This document shows, piece by piece, positions 45,243 through 54,990 of a stretch of 64,000 nucleotides of DNA. The DNA comes from Gammaproteobacteria bacterium. GTDB taxonomy: Bacteria; Pseudomonadota; Gammaproteobacteria; Steroidobacterales; Rariloculaceae. The stretch's first letter is position 1; each line of letters starts with the position of its first letter. The notes under the pieces are model-generated. The model made no database searches. It had not been told where the DNA came from and was given only the letters and a program-made list of their open reading frames with translations. The DNA is taken from positions 195,724 through 259,723 of the forward strand of contig JAJEGN010000005.1 of the NCBI GenBank assembly GCA_022819855.1, read 5' to 3'. The position numbers and the translations under genes are program-made.

Positions 45243-45785
45243 ATGGCACGACTCGCGATTCTCGAATATCCCGACAAGCGTCTCCGCCTCAAGGCCGAGC
45301 CGGTCGAGGACGTCGATGACGAAATCCGCGGCCTCGTTTCGGACATGCTCGAGACGATGTACGCCGCGGCCGGAATAGGTCTCGCCGCGACGCAGGTCAA
45401 CGTCCGCAAGCGCCTGCTCGTCATCGACGTTTCCGAGGCGCGCGACGAGCCGCACGTCCTGATCAATCCGGTCATCGTCCATGCGCAAGGCAAGATCAGT
45501 TCGGAGGAAGGCTGCCTCTCCGTTCCCGACGTCTTCGACTACGTCGAGCGCGCCGAGCAGATCAGGGCCACCTACCTCGACCTCGACGGCCGGCCGGCGG
45601 AACTCGAGGCGGAGGATCTGCTCGCCGTCTGCGTTCAACACGAGATCGATCATCTCGACGGGAAGCTCTTCGTCGACTACCTCTCGGAACTCAAGCGGCA
45701 GCGGCTCAGGAAGAAGGCGCTCAAGAAGGTCAGGCGCAGCGCGAACGAGGCGCCGCGGCAATCGATCTCGGCACGGCTGATCTGA
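45243..45785 (+). CDS. def: Peptide deformylase
   Basis: 180 residues. Removes the N-formyl group from nascent proteins. The three PDF motifs are intact: GIGLAATQV (residues about 44-52), EGCLSVPD with the metal-ligand cysteine, and [12 protein letters not shown] with the catalytic glutamate and two metal-ligand histidines. ATG 45243 fits the family start ([15 protein letters not shown]). It forms the usual pair with fmt, which begins 116 bp later, and with rsmB beyond it. Confidence 0.97.
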   Translation: MARLAILEYPDKRLRLKAEPVEDVDDEIRGLVSDMLETMYAAAGIGLAATQVNVRKRLLVIDVSEARDEPHVLINPVIVHAQGKISSEEGCLSVPDVFDYVERAEQIRATYLDLDGRPAELEAEDLLAVCVQHEIDHLDGKLFVDYLSELKRQRLRKKALKKVRRSANEAPRQSISARLI

Positions 45786-45900
45786 ACGGCGGTACCGGCT
45801 GTAGCAGTTCCTGGCATAAGCCCTGCTGCATGGCGCGGAGGACCGCCTGGCCGAAGACGGCTGATCAGGTGCGGCGCGGCGATTCACGGAGGTCCTGGCG

Positions 45901-46848
45901 TTGAGTGAACCGGCGCGAATCGTGTTCGCCGGGACGCCCGAATTCGCGGTTCCCGCGCTCGAACGGATCGCCGCTTCCGGAGCGGCGGTCCCGTTCGTGC
46001 TCACGCAAGCGGACCGCCGCGCCGGTCGCGGCCGGAAACTGACGCCTTCGCCGGTCAAGCGCACTGCCGAGCGCCTGGGCCTCGGCGTCGCGCAGCCCGC
46101 GGCGCTCCGCGATCCGCAGCTTGCCGAAGCCTGGGGGCCCCGGCCCGATGCGCTCGTCGTTGCCGCTTACGGCCTGTTGCTGCCGCGATGGCTGCTCGAA
46201 TGGCCGCGTTGCGCCTGCATCAACGTTCACGCGTCGCTGCTGCCGCGCTGGCGCGGCGCCGCGCCCATCCAGCATGCGATTCTCGCCGGCGACGCCGAGA
46301 CTGGAATCAGCATCATGCGAATGGCCGCAGGACTCGACACGGGTCCTGTCTATGCGGCTCGTGCGCGGCATATCGAGCCCGGCATGACAGCGGGGCGCCT
46401 GCACGACCGGCTGGCGGAACTCGGCGCCGCGCTGCTCGGCGAGGTGTTGCCCGACATCCTCGCGGGCCGCATCGTCCCGCATGCGCAGGATGACGAGTCG
46501 GCGACCTACGCCGGCAAGATCGCGAAGTCCGACGCGCGCCTCGATCTGACCCGCGGTGCGCTCGAACTCGAACGGCAGGTGCGGGCGTTCAATCCCTGGC
46601 CCGTAGCCGAAGCGAAACTGACCGACGGTCGGCGGCTCAGGATCTGGCAAGCCTCGACGCTCGAAGCCGGGACCCATGTCGAGGCGTTGCCCGGAACGAT
46701 CGTGGCGGCCGGCGGCGCCGGTATCGACGTTGCGACCGGCACCGGCTTGCTGCGGCTCGAACGCATACAGGCGCCGTCCTCGGCTGTGATGGACGCCGCC
46801 GCCTGGCTCGCGGCCCACAGCCTCGAGGGGGTGTCGTTTGTCTGCTGA
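45901..46848 (+). CDS. fmt: Methionyl-tRNA formyltransferase
   Basis: 315 residues, TTG start with GGAGG at 45889-45893. Formylates initiator Met-tRNA using 10-formyl-tetrahydrofolate. Motifs: IVFAGTPEFAVPALE at the N terminus, the active-site region CINVHASLLPRWRGAAPIQ, and GLDTGPVYA with the third catalytic residue. The C-terminal OB-fold segment with ARDLTRGALELERQVRAFNPWP completes it. Part of the def-fmt-rsmB unit. Confidence 0.96.
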   Translation: MSEPARIVFAGTPEFAVPALERIAASGAAVPFVLTQADRRAGRGRKLTPSPVKRTAERLGLGVAQPAALRDPQLAEAWGPRPDALVVAAYGLLLPRWLLEWPRCACINVHASLLPRWRGAAPIQHAILAGDAETGISIMRMAAGLDTGPVYAARARHIEPGMTAGRLHDRLAELGAALLGEVLPDILAGRIVPHAQDDESATYAGKIAKSDARLDLTRGALELERQVRAFNPWPVAEAKLTDGRRLRIWQASTLEAGTHVEALPGTIVAAGGAGIDVATGTGLLRLERIQAPSSAVMDAAAWLAAHSLEGVSFVC

Positions 46849-46919
46849 ACGCGGCGCTGCCGCGGCTCGTGGCCGGACCGTGCTTGCTGAACGCGACGCC
46901 GGGCGCCCGAGGGCAGACG

Positions 46920-48248
46920 GTGGCTGAACGAAGCGCCGCCGGCGCGCGCGTGCGCGCCGTGGCCGCGAAGCTCAACGCGGCTATCGTGCGCGACGGACGG
47001 ACGCTCGACAGCGTGCTGACCGAGCCTGCCGGGCTGCCCGAACGGGATCTGCCGCTGCTCAGGGCGCTGCTCTACGGTTCGATCCGCTGGCATCACCGCC
47101 TTGCCTGGCAGCTTGAGCGACTGCTGACGCGGCCGCTCGGCCGCAGCCGCAGGGACGCCGAACTCGCGGCGCTGATCCGGCTCGGACTCTTTCAGTTGCA
47201 GTGGCTCAGGGTTCCCGACCACGCTGCGGTGTCCGCGACCGTGGACGCGGCGGCGGCTATTGGCGCCGGCCAGCGGCGTGGTCTGGTCAATGCGGTGCTC
47301 AGGCGGTTCAGACGCGAGGAGCGGCAGCTCGATGCGGCAATGGCCGACTCGCCGGAAGCGTTCCGGAGCCACCCGCGCTGGCTCATCGACGCGATCGAGA
47401 AAGACTGGCAAGGACGTGCCGGGGAAATCCTCACGGCCAACAACGCGCAGCCGCCGATGTGGTTGCGCGTCAATACCTGCCGCGTCGGCGTCGACGAGTA
47501 CGCTGCGACGCTGACCGAATCGGGCCACTCGGCCCAACGTGACGACACCGCGCCGGCCGCGCTGCTGCTCGACGAACCCGTGCCGGCGGCGAGCCTGCCG
47601 GGCTATGCGGACGGGCTCGTCTCCGTACAGGATGCGGCCGCGCAACTCGCCGCAGCCTACCTTGACCTGCGGCCCGGCCAGCGAGTCCTCGACGCCTGCG
47701 CCGCACCCGGCGGCAAGACCGCGCACATGCTCGAGTCCTGCCCGGATCTTGCCGAGGTCGTGGCGCTCGACCGCGACCCGGACCGGCTCGCCATCGCCCA
47801 GGACAACCTCGCGCGACTCGGGCTTTCGGCGACGTGGCTCGCTTGCGATGCCGCGGACACCGAAACCTGGTGGGACGGACGCCCGTTCGACCGAATCCTC
47901 GTCGATGCGCCCTGCAGCGCGATCGGCGTCGTCAGGCGCCACCCCGATATCAAGCTGTTGCGGCGCGAGAGCGATCTCGACGCTGTCGCGAGGCTGCAGG
48001 CGCGCCTGCTCGAGCGGACCTGGCCATTGCTGGGCTCGGACGGCCTGCTCGTCTACGCGACCTGTACGGTGCTCAAGCGCGAGAATCACGCCCAGATCGA
48101 GCGATTCCTGCAGGCGGCTCCGGACGCTGCGCTTGCCGGCGGCCGCTCGCGCGGCCAGCGGCAGCTTTTCCCCGGGGAGGCGAACATGGATGGCTTCTAT
48201 TATGCTTGCCTGAAAAAGCGTGACGCTCGGCAAGGTTCCCGTGCATGA
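46920..48248 (+). CDS. rsmB: 16S rRNA (cytosine-967 C5)-methyltransferase RsmB
   Basis: 442 residues from GTG 46920. A NusB-like N-terminal domain (residues about 15-150) precedes a Rossmann methyltransferase with VLDACAAPGGKTAHMLE, VVALDRDPDRLAIA, LVDAPCSAIGVVRRHPDIKLL (Pro-Cys of motif IV) and LVYATCTVLKRENHAQIE, whose cysteine is the nucleophile. Upstream in-frame start 46869 is possible, but GAGGGC precedes the GTG and the family usually starts near here. Follows fmt and overlaps the DUF4390 gene. Confidence 0.95.
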   Translation: MAERSAAGARVRAVAAKLNAAIVRDGRTLDSVLTEPAGLPERDLPLLRALLYGSIRWHHRLAWQLERLLTRPLGRSRRDAELAALIRLGLFQLQWLRVPDHAAVSATVDAAAAIGAGQRRGLVNAVLRRFRREERQLDAAMADSPEAFRSHPRWLIDAIEKDWQGRAGEILTANNAQPPMWLRVNTCRVGVDEYAATLTESGHSAQRDDTAPAALLLDEPVPAASLPGYADGLVSVQDAAAQLAAAYLDLRPGQRVLDACAAPGGKTAHMLESCPDLAEVVALDRDPDRLAIAQDNLARLGLSATWLACDAADTETWWDGRPFDRILVDAPCSAIGVVRRHPDIKLLRRESDLDAVARLQARLLERTWPLLGSDGLLVYATCTVLKRENHAQIERFLQAAPDAALAGGRSRGQRQLFPGEANMDGFYYACLKKRDARQGSRA

Positions 48249-48864
48249 TCCCCGCGACAACGACCAGGGCAGAGGTCCACCGGCTCGTGTGAGCCGGCTC
48301 GTCGTCGTCTGCGCCGCGCTCGCCCTGGTTCCCGGAGCCGCTGCCCACGCCCAGGACGATCCGGGCCGCTTCGAGGTCCGCTCCGCGAGTGCCGGGCTCG
48401 ATGCGGGTTCGGACGTCTACTTCCTCGATGCCCGGCTCGAACTCAGGCTTTCGTCCGAGGCTCGCGAAGCCCTCGAGTCGGGTGTGCCGCTCAGCATTCG
48501 CGTTGAGGTCGAGATCATCCACGTGCGCCGCTACCTGCTCGACCGGGAGAGCGCCGAGCTGACCCAGCTCTATGAGCTTCAATATCATCCCTTGCTCGAG
48601 CGCTACACCGTGCGCAACGTCAACAGCGGTACGCTCGATACTTACGCGACGCTGTTCGCCGCACTCAATTTTCTCGGCCGGATCGACCGGCTGCCGCTGA
48701 TCGACCAGGCGCTGCTCGATCCCGAGCGGCTCTACGACATCCGATTGCGCGTCCTTCTCGACACGGAACAATTGCCGGGTCCGTTGCGCCTGCTGGCCTT
48801 CTGGCGGCGCGACTGGTCGCTCGGAAGCGAGTGGTACAGATGGAGCCTCGAAGAAGAAGACTGA
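48220..48864 (+). CDS. DUF4390 exported protein
   Basis: 214 residues with a hydrophobic N-terminal segment (LVVVCAALALVPGAAAHAQ) that looks like a signal peptide. The rest matches DUF4390: an N-terminal beta part with VRSASAGLDAGSDVYFLDARLELRLS, then VEVEIIHVRRYLLDRESAELTQ and a C-terminal segment DWSLGSEWYRWSL. It regularly sits between rsmB and ntrY in gammaproteobacteria, as here. GTG 48220 overlaps rsmB by 29 bp; GTG 48241 is an alternative. Function unknown; the position suggests an envelope role linked to the NtrYX system. Confidence 0.85.
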   Translation: MTLGKVPVHDPRDNDQGRGPPARVSRLVVVCAALALVPGAAAHAQDDPGRFEVRSASAGLDAGSDVYFLDARLELRLSSEAREALESGVPLSIRVEVEIIHVRRYLLDRESAELTQLYELQYHPLLERYTVRNVNSGTLDTYATLFAALNFLGRIDRLPLIDQALLDPERLYDIRLRVLLDTEQLPGPLRLLAFWRRDWSLGSEWYRWSLEEED

Positions 48865-51140
48865 GGAACGTGCTCTATGGCGTGCTGCTGATCGCGGCAG
48901 CGCTGCTGTGGATCGTCGGCTTGCTGCTGTTCAGCCAGGTCACGGAGAACTCCGACGATTTCGCGCGGTGGACGAACTGGATTTTCCTGATCAACGCGGT
49001 CGGTGTCGCCGTACTCGCGACGCTGATCGCCGGCAACCTGATCCGGCTGATACGCGACCATCGCCGCCAGGTCCCGGGCTCGCGCCTGGAAACGCGCGTG
49101 GTGACGCTCCTCGTCTTCCTGGCGGTCGCGCCTCTTGTAATCGTCTATGGTTTTTCGGTCGAGTTCATCAACCGCGGCATCGACGAGTGGTTCGATGTCG
49201 ACGTCGAGCAGGGCCTCGGCAACGCCCTCGAACTCAGCCAGACTGCGCTCGATCTTCAGACCCGCGACAGCGTCGCCGCGCTCGAAGCCATGGCGCGGGT
49301 ACTGGACTCGCCCGAGGCGCGAGCCGACCTGGCAACGGAGGTCGGCCGCCTGCAGCGCGAACGCGGCGCACAGGAGCTCACGATCTTCGGGCCGAACAAC
49401 CAGATCGTCGCGACGAGTGCCGCGGATCCCGAAGCCGCGGTGCCCCCGCCGCCGAGCGAGGAAATGCTGCTGCGGTTCAGACAGGCGCAGGTCGATTCGA
49501 ACCTCGGCGGCGTGGCCCGCCAGCCGAGCGACGATATCGGCCTGACGCAGAGTTCGGGCGAGCCGTACGTCAACTTCGAGCCCACGGCCGACGGCCGCTT
49601 TCAGATCTCTACGGCCATCGCGTTGAGCCCGCAACTGCAGACGGGCGAACTGCAGATCCTGCGCGCGGTATTCCCCGTGCCGCCGCGCTTCAGCGAACTC
49701 GCGAACTCCGTGGAGGGGAGCTACAACCAGTTTACGGGGCTCGATTTCCAGCGGACCGCGCTCAAATACGGCTTTACGTTAACGCTGAGCCTGGTTCTGC
49801 TTATCGCGCTGCTCGCTTCCGTTTACGGGGCGTTCTATTCCGCCCGGCGCCTGATCGGCCCGATCCAGCAGCTCATGCAGGGGACGCGAGCGGTCGCACG
49901 CGGCGATCTCGACACGCGCCTGACGGCGCCCGCGCACGACGAGATCGGCTTCCTCGTCAATTCCTTCAACGACATGACGCAGCGCCTCGCGCGGGCGCGC
50001 CAGGAAGCCAGGACCAGCGAGCAGCTCGTCGAGAGCGAGCGGCAGAAGCTGGCGGTCATCCTCGCGCGGCTCTCGACGGGGGTGGTGTCACTTGAGCCCG
50101 ACATGCGGATCCGCACGGCGAACGGCGCAGCCAGCGCCATTCTGGGCGCCGACCTCGAATCGCACATCGGCGAATCGCTCGAGGAGCTTTCCGGGACGAG
50201 ACCGCAACTCGCGCAGTTCCTGACCGTCGCACGTGCCCACACGGAGCGTCACGAAACCGAATGGCGCGAACAGATCGTGCTCAGGGGCGATGCGCGGCGC
50301 CGGGTGCTCATGTGCACCTGCACGGAGCTGCCGGCCGAGGAGAACGCGCCGGGCGGGTTCGTCGTGGTCTTCGACGACATTACGGACCTGCTGCAGGCGC
50401 AGCGCAGCGCGGCCTGGGGCGAGGTCGCGCGGCGGCTCGCGCACGAGATCAAGAACCCGCTGACGCCGATCCAGCTCTCGGCCGAGCGACTCAGGCGGCG
50501 CTATCTCGACGCCGACGCCAGGGAACTGGATCTGCTGGATCGATCGACGCACACGATCATCCAGCAGGTCGAAGCGATGAAGGACATGGTCGACGCGTTC
50601 AGCGAGTATGCGCGCGCCCCCGTCATGGAGCCCAGCGTTGTCGACATCAACGAGTTGATCGCTGAAGTGGCGGAACTCTACCGGCACCAGGAGACCGCCG
50701 TCGCCATCGAGCTAGCTTCGGAAGAGAAACTGCCGCGCATCGAAGTCGACATCGGGCGGATGCGCCAGGTGCTCCACAACCTGATGCGCAACGCTCTGGA
50801 GGCGACCGAGAACCGCGAGGGTGCACGCGTCGATATCGCGACACGCTATATCGAGGTCGACGCGCGTGAATTCGTGGAGATCCTCGTGATCGACAACGGG
50901 CCGGGATTCTCCGCCGACATCATCGATCAGGCATTCGAGCCCTACGTGACGAGCAAGGCCAAGGGCACGGGCCTCGGGCTTGCGATCGTCAAGAAGCTCA
51001 TCGAGGAACATGGCGGCCAGATACGCGCCGGGAATGGCGAACACGGCGGGGCGCGGATCGTTATACTGCTACCTGCATCGGTGGCTAGCGGGGCCGTGCG
51101 GGTGGCTGCCGGCAACGAGCAACGGAGGGAACTGGCGTGA
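48840..51140 (+). CDS. ntrY: Nitrogen-type sensor histidine kinase NtrY
   Basis: About 766 residues. Two N-terminal membrane helices and a third near residue 310 enclose a periplasmic sensor region, followed by HAMP (ARRLIGPIQQLMQGTRAVARGD), a PAS segment (ERQKLAVILARLSTGVVSLEPDMRIRTAN, abbreviated) and the kinase core. The phospho-acceptor histidine lies in RLAHEIKNPLTPIQLSAERL, a NtrY hallmark; the ATP lid follows with NLMRNALEATEN, DNGPGFSADI and GTGLGLAIVKKL. It overlaps the DUF4390 gene and its stop overlaps ntrX by 4 bp. NtrYX pairs respond to nitrogen, redox or envelope cues depending on species. Confidence 0.93.
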   Translation: MEPRRRRLRNVLYGVLLIAAALLWIVGLLLFSQVTENSDDFARWTNWIFLINAVGVAVLATLIAGNLIRLIRDHRRQVPGSRLETRVVTLLVFLAVAPLVIVYGFSVEFINRGIDEWFDVDVEQGLGNALELSQTALDLQTRDSVAALEAMARVLDSPEARADLATEVGRLQRERGAQELTIFGPNNQIVATSAADPEAAVPPPPSEEMLLRFRQAQVDSNLGGVARQPSDDIGLTQSSGEPYVNFEPTADGRFQISTAIALSPQLQTGELQILRAVFPVPPRFSELANSVEGSYNQFTGLDFQRTALKYGFTLTLSLVLLIALLASVYGAFYSARRLIGPIQQLMQGTRAVARGDLDTRLTAPAHDEIGFLVNSFNDMTQRLARARQEARTSEQLVESERQKLAVILARLSTGVVSLEPDMRIRTANGAASAILGADLESHIGESLEELSGTRPQLAQFLTVARAHTERHETEWREQIVLRGDARRRVLMCTCTELPAEENAPGGFVVVFDDITDLLQAQRSAAWGEVARRLAHEIKNPLTPIQLSAERLRRRYLDADARELDLLDRSTHTIIQQVEAMKDMVDAFSEYARAPVMEPSVVDINELIAEVAELYRHQETAVAIELASEEKLPRIEVDIGRMRQVLHNLMRNALEATENREGARVDIATRYIEVDAREFVEILVIDNGPGFSADIIDQAFEPYVTSKAKGTGLGLAIVKKLIEEHGGQIRAGNGEHGGARIVILLPASVASGAVRVAAGNEQRRELA

Positions 51141-52477
51141 ACGATGCCCGGATCCTGGTCGTAGACGACGAATCGAACATCAGAGAGCTGCTGGACGAGA
51201 TCCTGAGCGAGGAAGGCTACGACGTCACGACCGCCGCGGACGCCGAGCACGCTCGTGCGGCGCGCAAGGAGCGAGCCTACGATCTCACGCTGCTCGACAT
51301 CTGGATGCCGGACACCGACGGGATCACGCTGCTCAAGGAATGGGCCGAGGGCGGGTCGCTCGGTCCGGTCGTGATGATGTCGGGGCACGGCACGGTCGAT
51401 ACCGCCGTCGAGGCAACGCGCCTCGGCGCGCTCGATTTCATCGAGAAGCCGATTTCGCTGACGAAACTGCTGCGCACCGTAGAGAAGGCGCTCGCACCTC
51501 GCCGTGCCCGTGCATCACGCCGCACGCTGGTTCTGCCGGTGCTCGGCCCCGTGGGCAAGAGCGCCCTCATGGCCGGGTTGCGCGACGAGGTCGAAAGGAT
51601 CGCCGGCCACGCCACGGCAGTCGTATTCGCCGGCGAGTCCGGCAGCGGCCGGGAACGGTGCGCGCGCTACTTCGCCAATCGCGGCATCAGGTCGCGTGGA
51701 CCGTTCGTCAAGGTCGTCGGCGCAGGGCTCGGCGACGAGGAGTGCCGGCGCATCCTGCTCGGCGAACGCGGCGAACCGGGTGCGCTGGAACAGGCGCGCG
51801 GCGGCGTGCTTTACATCCGCGGCATAGACGAAATGTCCTCGGGCGCACAACGTGCGTTGCTCGAAATCATGGTTCGGGCCAGCGACGCGTCCGGAACCGC
51901 GGCCGCCGAACAGCGTCTCGACGTACAGATCGCCGCCGGCGCCAAACCCGGGATCGAGAACGACGAGTCCTTCTGCGAGGAATTGTTCACACGGCTCAAC
52001 CCGGTCGTGGTGCGGGTGCCGCCGCTCAGGGAGCACGCCGAGGACGTGCCGGAGCTGCTGCGTTTCTACGTCGACGTTCTCGTCGATGCGGAGAACGTGC
52101 CGTTTCACCGTTTCAGTATCGCCGCCCAGAATCGCCTGCGCAACTATCCCTGGCCAGGCAACGTTCGGGAGCTCAGGGACATCGTCAAACGCCTGCTCAT
52201 ACTCGGCGGCGACGAGGAGATCAGCCTCGCGGCGGTCGAGGCGGAACTGCAGTCTGAAACGACCGGCGTCGAACCGCTCATCGAACAGGACCTGCTCGCG
52301 ATGCCGCTACGCGAGGCGCGAAAACGCTTCGAGCGCGCGTATCTTCAGCAGCAGTTGATTCTCTGCGACGGCAAGGTCGGCAGGCTCGCCAAGCGGGTCG
52401 GCATGGAGCGAACCCACCTTTACCGCATGCTCCGATCGCTCGACATCGATTTCAGACGCAGGCCTGGCAAGCAGTAA
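51137..52477 (+). CDS. ntrX: NtrX-type response regulator with a degenerate AAA+ domain
   Basis: 446 residues. The receiver domain is complete: D10/D11, phospho-acceptor D54 (LLDIWMPD), T and K105 (FIEKP). The central domain has lost essentials of a sigma-54 activator. Walker A reads GESGSGRERC with arginine in place of the catalytic lysine, and the GAFTGA loop that contacts sigma-54 is absent (RRILLGERGEPGALEQARGG). Walker B-like RGIDEM remains. The C-terminal Fis-type helix-turn-helix (KVGRLAKRVGMERTHLYRML) is intact. It probably binds DNA as a phosphorylation-controlled repressor or activator of sigma-70 promoters, not as a sigma-54 enhancer. Confidence 0.92.
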   Translation: MNDARILVVDDESNIRELLDEILSEEGYDVTTAADAEHARAARKERAYDLTLLDIWMPDTDGITLLKEWAEGGSLGPVVMMSGHGTVDTAVEATRLGALDFIEKPISLTKLLRTVEKALAPRRARASRRTLVLPVLGPVGKSALMAGLRDEVERIAGHATAVVFAGESGSGRERCARYFANRGIRSRGPFVKVVGAGLGDEECRRILLGERGEPGALEQARGGVLYIRGIDEMSSGAQRALLEIMVRASDASGTAAAEQRLDVQIAAGAKPGIENDESFCEELFTRLNPVVVRVPPLREHAEDVPELLRFYVDVLVDAENVPFHRFSIAAQNRLRNYPWPGNVRELRDIVKRLLILGGDEEISLAAVEAELQSETTGVEPLIEQDLLAMPLREARKRFERAYLQQQLILCDGKVGRLAKRVGMERTHLYRMLRSLDIDFRRRPGKQ

Positions 52478-52533
52478 GCGGCTGCGGGAGCGGCGGTGAA
52501 CCTGTTCGTGGCCGCGAACGGGCCCGGGAAGAA

Positions 52534-53097
52534 TTACGGCACCTTGATCAGCAGCGTCTCGATCTGATTGTCGCGGAGAGTCGCCCGCGCGCGGTTGAGC
52601 TGTTCGAGATCGTTCATCGGGCCGACACGTACCCGGTGATAAACATCGTCGTCGATCGTCACGCGCTGGATGCGCGATTCGATGCCAAGCAGCGCGAGAC
52701 TCGCCTGCCTGCTGTCGGCGTCGGCAAGCTGCCGGAACGATCCGGCCTGCAGCACGTAAGCGCCGGGCGCCTCAACGGCCGCCGGCATGGTGTCGGGCTG
52801 CGCCTGGCTCTCCACTTCGGGGATGACGACCTCGAACCGCGGCAGTATCTCGTAGAAGTCGAACGTTGCCTCGACCGGTGCGGCTGACGCCGCCGGTGCC
52901 GCTGCCGGTTCGGGAGCGGCGGCTGCGGGTTCGGATCGCGGTACCGGCACGACAACCGGCAAATCAGACGCCGGCAGCCCGCTGTCGCGCACATAGACGA
53001 CCAACGCCACGAGCAACCCGATGCTCAGGCCCGACAGCATCCACAGCCAGCCGGGGGCCTGCTTCTGCGTCCTTCGCTTTCGGGCTGGGCGCGCCAC
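52534..53097 (-). CDS. SPOR-domain cell-division/envelope protein (FtsN-like)
   Basis: 187 residues from GTG 53097. A short basic cytosolic segment (ARPARKRRTQKQ), one membrane helix (WLWMLSGLSIGLLVALVVYV), a Pro/Ala-rich periplasmic linker, and a C-terminal SPOR domain (YVLQAGSFRQLADADSRQASLALLG, DDVYHRVRVGPMNDLEQLNRARATL, abbreviated). SPOR domains bind glycan strands denuded of stem peptides at the division site. The argS-then-ftsN-like order is common in gammaproteobacteria. It begins 10 bp after the argS stop. Confidence 0.85.
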   Translation of the reverse strand: MARPARKRRTQKQAPGWLWMLSGLSIGLLVALVVYVRDSGLPASDLPVVVPVPRSEPAAAAPEPAAAPAASAAPVEATFDFYEILPRFEVVIPEVESQAQPDTMPAAVEAPGAYVLQAGSFRQLADADSRQASLALLGIESRIQRVTIDDDVYHRVRVGPMNDLEQLNRARATLRDNQIETLLIKVP

Positions 53098-53107
53098 GCG
53101 GCTATTG

Positions 53108-54916
53108 TTACATACTCTCGGGCGCCGACACGCCCACCAGCCCAAGCGCATTGCGAATGACGCAGCCGACGGCGAGAGCGAGCGTCACCCGCGCATCGCG
53201 CACGTCGTCATCGTCGACGAGAATGCGGTGCGCGTTGTACCAGGCGTGAAATTCGGCCGCGATGCCGCGTACGTAATGGACGACGTGGTGCGGCGCCCGC
53301 TTGTCGGCGGCCAGCTCGACAACTTCGGGAAACCGACCAAGCGCGACCATGAGCGACCGCTCTTCTGGCTCTTCGAGCGCACCGAGTTTGACGCCGCCGG
53401 CATCGGGACGGCTCAGGCCGTTATCCGCCATACGCCTCAGCATGCTCGCGATGCGCGCGTGGGCGTACTGCACGTAATAGACGGGGTTGTCGCTCGACTG
53501 CGACTTCGCAAGCTCGAGATCGAAATCCAGGTGCTGGTCGTTCGACCGCGAGACGTAGATGAACCGCGCGGCATCGTTGCCGACTTCCTCGCGCAGTTGG
53601 CGCAAGGTCACGAATTCGCCGGCGCGCGTCGACATTTGTGCCTTGACATTCCCGCGGTAGAGCACCACGAACTGCACGAACTGCACCTCAAGGCGCTCGC
53701 CGTGCCCGGTCAGCGCTTCGACGGCGGCCTTGAGCCGGGCGACGTAGCCGTGGTGATCGGAACCGAGGACGTTGAGCATGACGTCGTAGCCGCGCTCGTA
53801 CTTGTCCAGGTGATAGGCGATGTCGCTTGCGAGGTAGGTCGTCGCGCCGTTCTCGCGAACGACGACGCGATCCTTGTCGTCGCCGAGCGCCGACGAGCGA
53901 AACCAGGTCGCGCCATCCTTCTCGTACAGATGGCCGTTCGCTTCGAGCGTCTTGAGCGCACGGTCCACCGCGCCCCCGCCGGTCAGGCTGCGCTCGGAAA
54001 ACCAGCGGTCGAAACGGACCGAGAACGCTTCGAGGTCGTCACGGATGTCGGCCAGGACCTCGTCGAGCGCGGCGTCAACAACGGTCTGAAACGAATCGTC
54101 GCCGGCTGAGCCCCTGATCGCGGCGATCAGGCGGTCGATGCGCGCGTCGGCATCGGGGTCGTGGCTGGAGTCGGCGTTCGCGGCATCGTCGCCGGCGAGA
54201 CCCTCCTGTTCGCCGCCTGCGGCGGGTCCGAACACCTCGGCTACCGCAGCAACGTCGCCGCAGAGCGCAGCGCCGTGCCGTTCGACGACCCGCGCCGCGA
54301 TGTTGCTTACGTAGCCGCCCTGGTAGGCGTTCCTCGGGAAGGGCAGTTCGTTGCCCAGGGTCTCGACATAGCGCAGCCACACGCTCGCGGCAAGGATGTC
54401 GATCTGCCGTCCCGCGTCGTTGACGTAGTACTCCTCGTTGACGGCGTGGCCCGTGGCGCGCAGCAGGTTCGCAAGCGACGCGCCCTGGGCGGCATTGCGG
54501 CCGTGTCCGATATGCAGCGGGCCGGTCGGGTTCGACGAGACGTACTCGACAAGCACGCGGCGGCCTTGTCCGGCGTCGCTTTTGCCATAGGACTCGCCTT
54601 CACCGAGCATGCGCCTGACTTCGCCGTGGATGGCTTCGGCCGAGAGCCTGAGGTTCACGAAACCCGGTCCCGCCACTTCGACGCTCTCGATGAGTTCGGA
54701 CGCGGCGAGGCGGTCTTTCAGCGCGGCGGCGAACTCGCGCGGCTTGCGTCCATAGCGTTTCGCGACGCGCATGGCGACGTTGCTCGTGAAGTCGCCGTGG
54801 CGCGGATCGCGGCTGCGTTCGAGTTCGGGGCTGGTCCCGGCGAGCCCGGTCCAGCCTTCGCTGTCCTCGAGCGAGCGCAGGGCGTCGCGGAGCAGGCTGT
54901 CCAGTATCTGGCGCAC
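53108..54916 (-). CDS. argS: Arginyl-tRNA synthetase
   Basis: 602 residues from GTG 54916. Charges tRNA-Arg. Landmarks: N-terminal additional domain with DPRHGDFTSNVAMRVAKRYG, HIGH motif in NPTGPLHIGHGRNA, VNEEYYVNDAGRQID, LGSDHHGYV, a degenerate KMSKS as KAQMSTRAGE, and the C-terminal anticodon-binding domain YYVQYAHARIASMLRR. An Asp/Gly/Ala/Ser-rich insertion of about 30 residues occurs near residues 227-257, absent from most orthologues as far as I know. Longer in-frame starts to 55048 lie in priA and lack family character. Confidence 0.96.
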   Translation of the reverse strand: MRQILDSLLRDALRSLEDSEGWTGLAGTSPELERSRDPRHGDFTSNVAMRVAKRYGRKPREFAAALKDRLAASELIESVEVAGPGFVNLRLSAEAIHGEVRRMLGEGESYGKSDAGQGRRVLVEYVSSNPTGPLHIGHGRNAAQGASLANLLRATGHAVNEEYYVNDAGRQIDILAASVWLRYVETLGNELPFPRNAYQGGYVSNIAARVVERHGAALCGDVAAVAEVFGPAAGGEQEGLAGDDAANADSSHDPDADARIDRLIAAIRGSAGDDSFQTVVDAALDEVLADIRDDLEAFSVRFDRWFSERSLTGGGAVDRALKTLEANGHLYEKDGATWFRSSALGDDKDRVVVRENGATTYLASDIAYHLDKYERGYDVMLNVLGSDHHGYVARLKAAVEALTGHGERLEVQFVQFVVLYRGNVKAQMSTRAGEFVTLRQLREEVGNDAARFIYVSRSNDQHLDFDLELAKSQSSDNPVYYVQYAHARIASMLRRMADNGLSRPDAGGVKLGALEEPEERSLMVALGRFPEVVELAADKRAPHHVVHYVRGIAAEFHAWYNAHRILVDDDDVRDARVTLALAVGCVIRNALGLVGVSAPESM

Positions 54917-54990
54917 GTGACGTCGGCCTTCGGGTCGGAGCGGCGCATTTTGCCACGGGCCGCCGGCCGATGCGCACCCTGGACCGTCGC

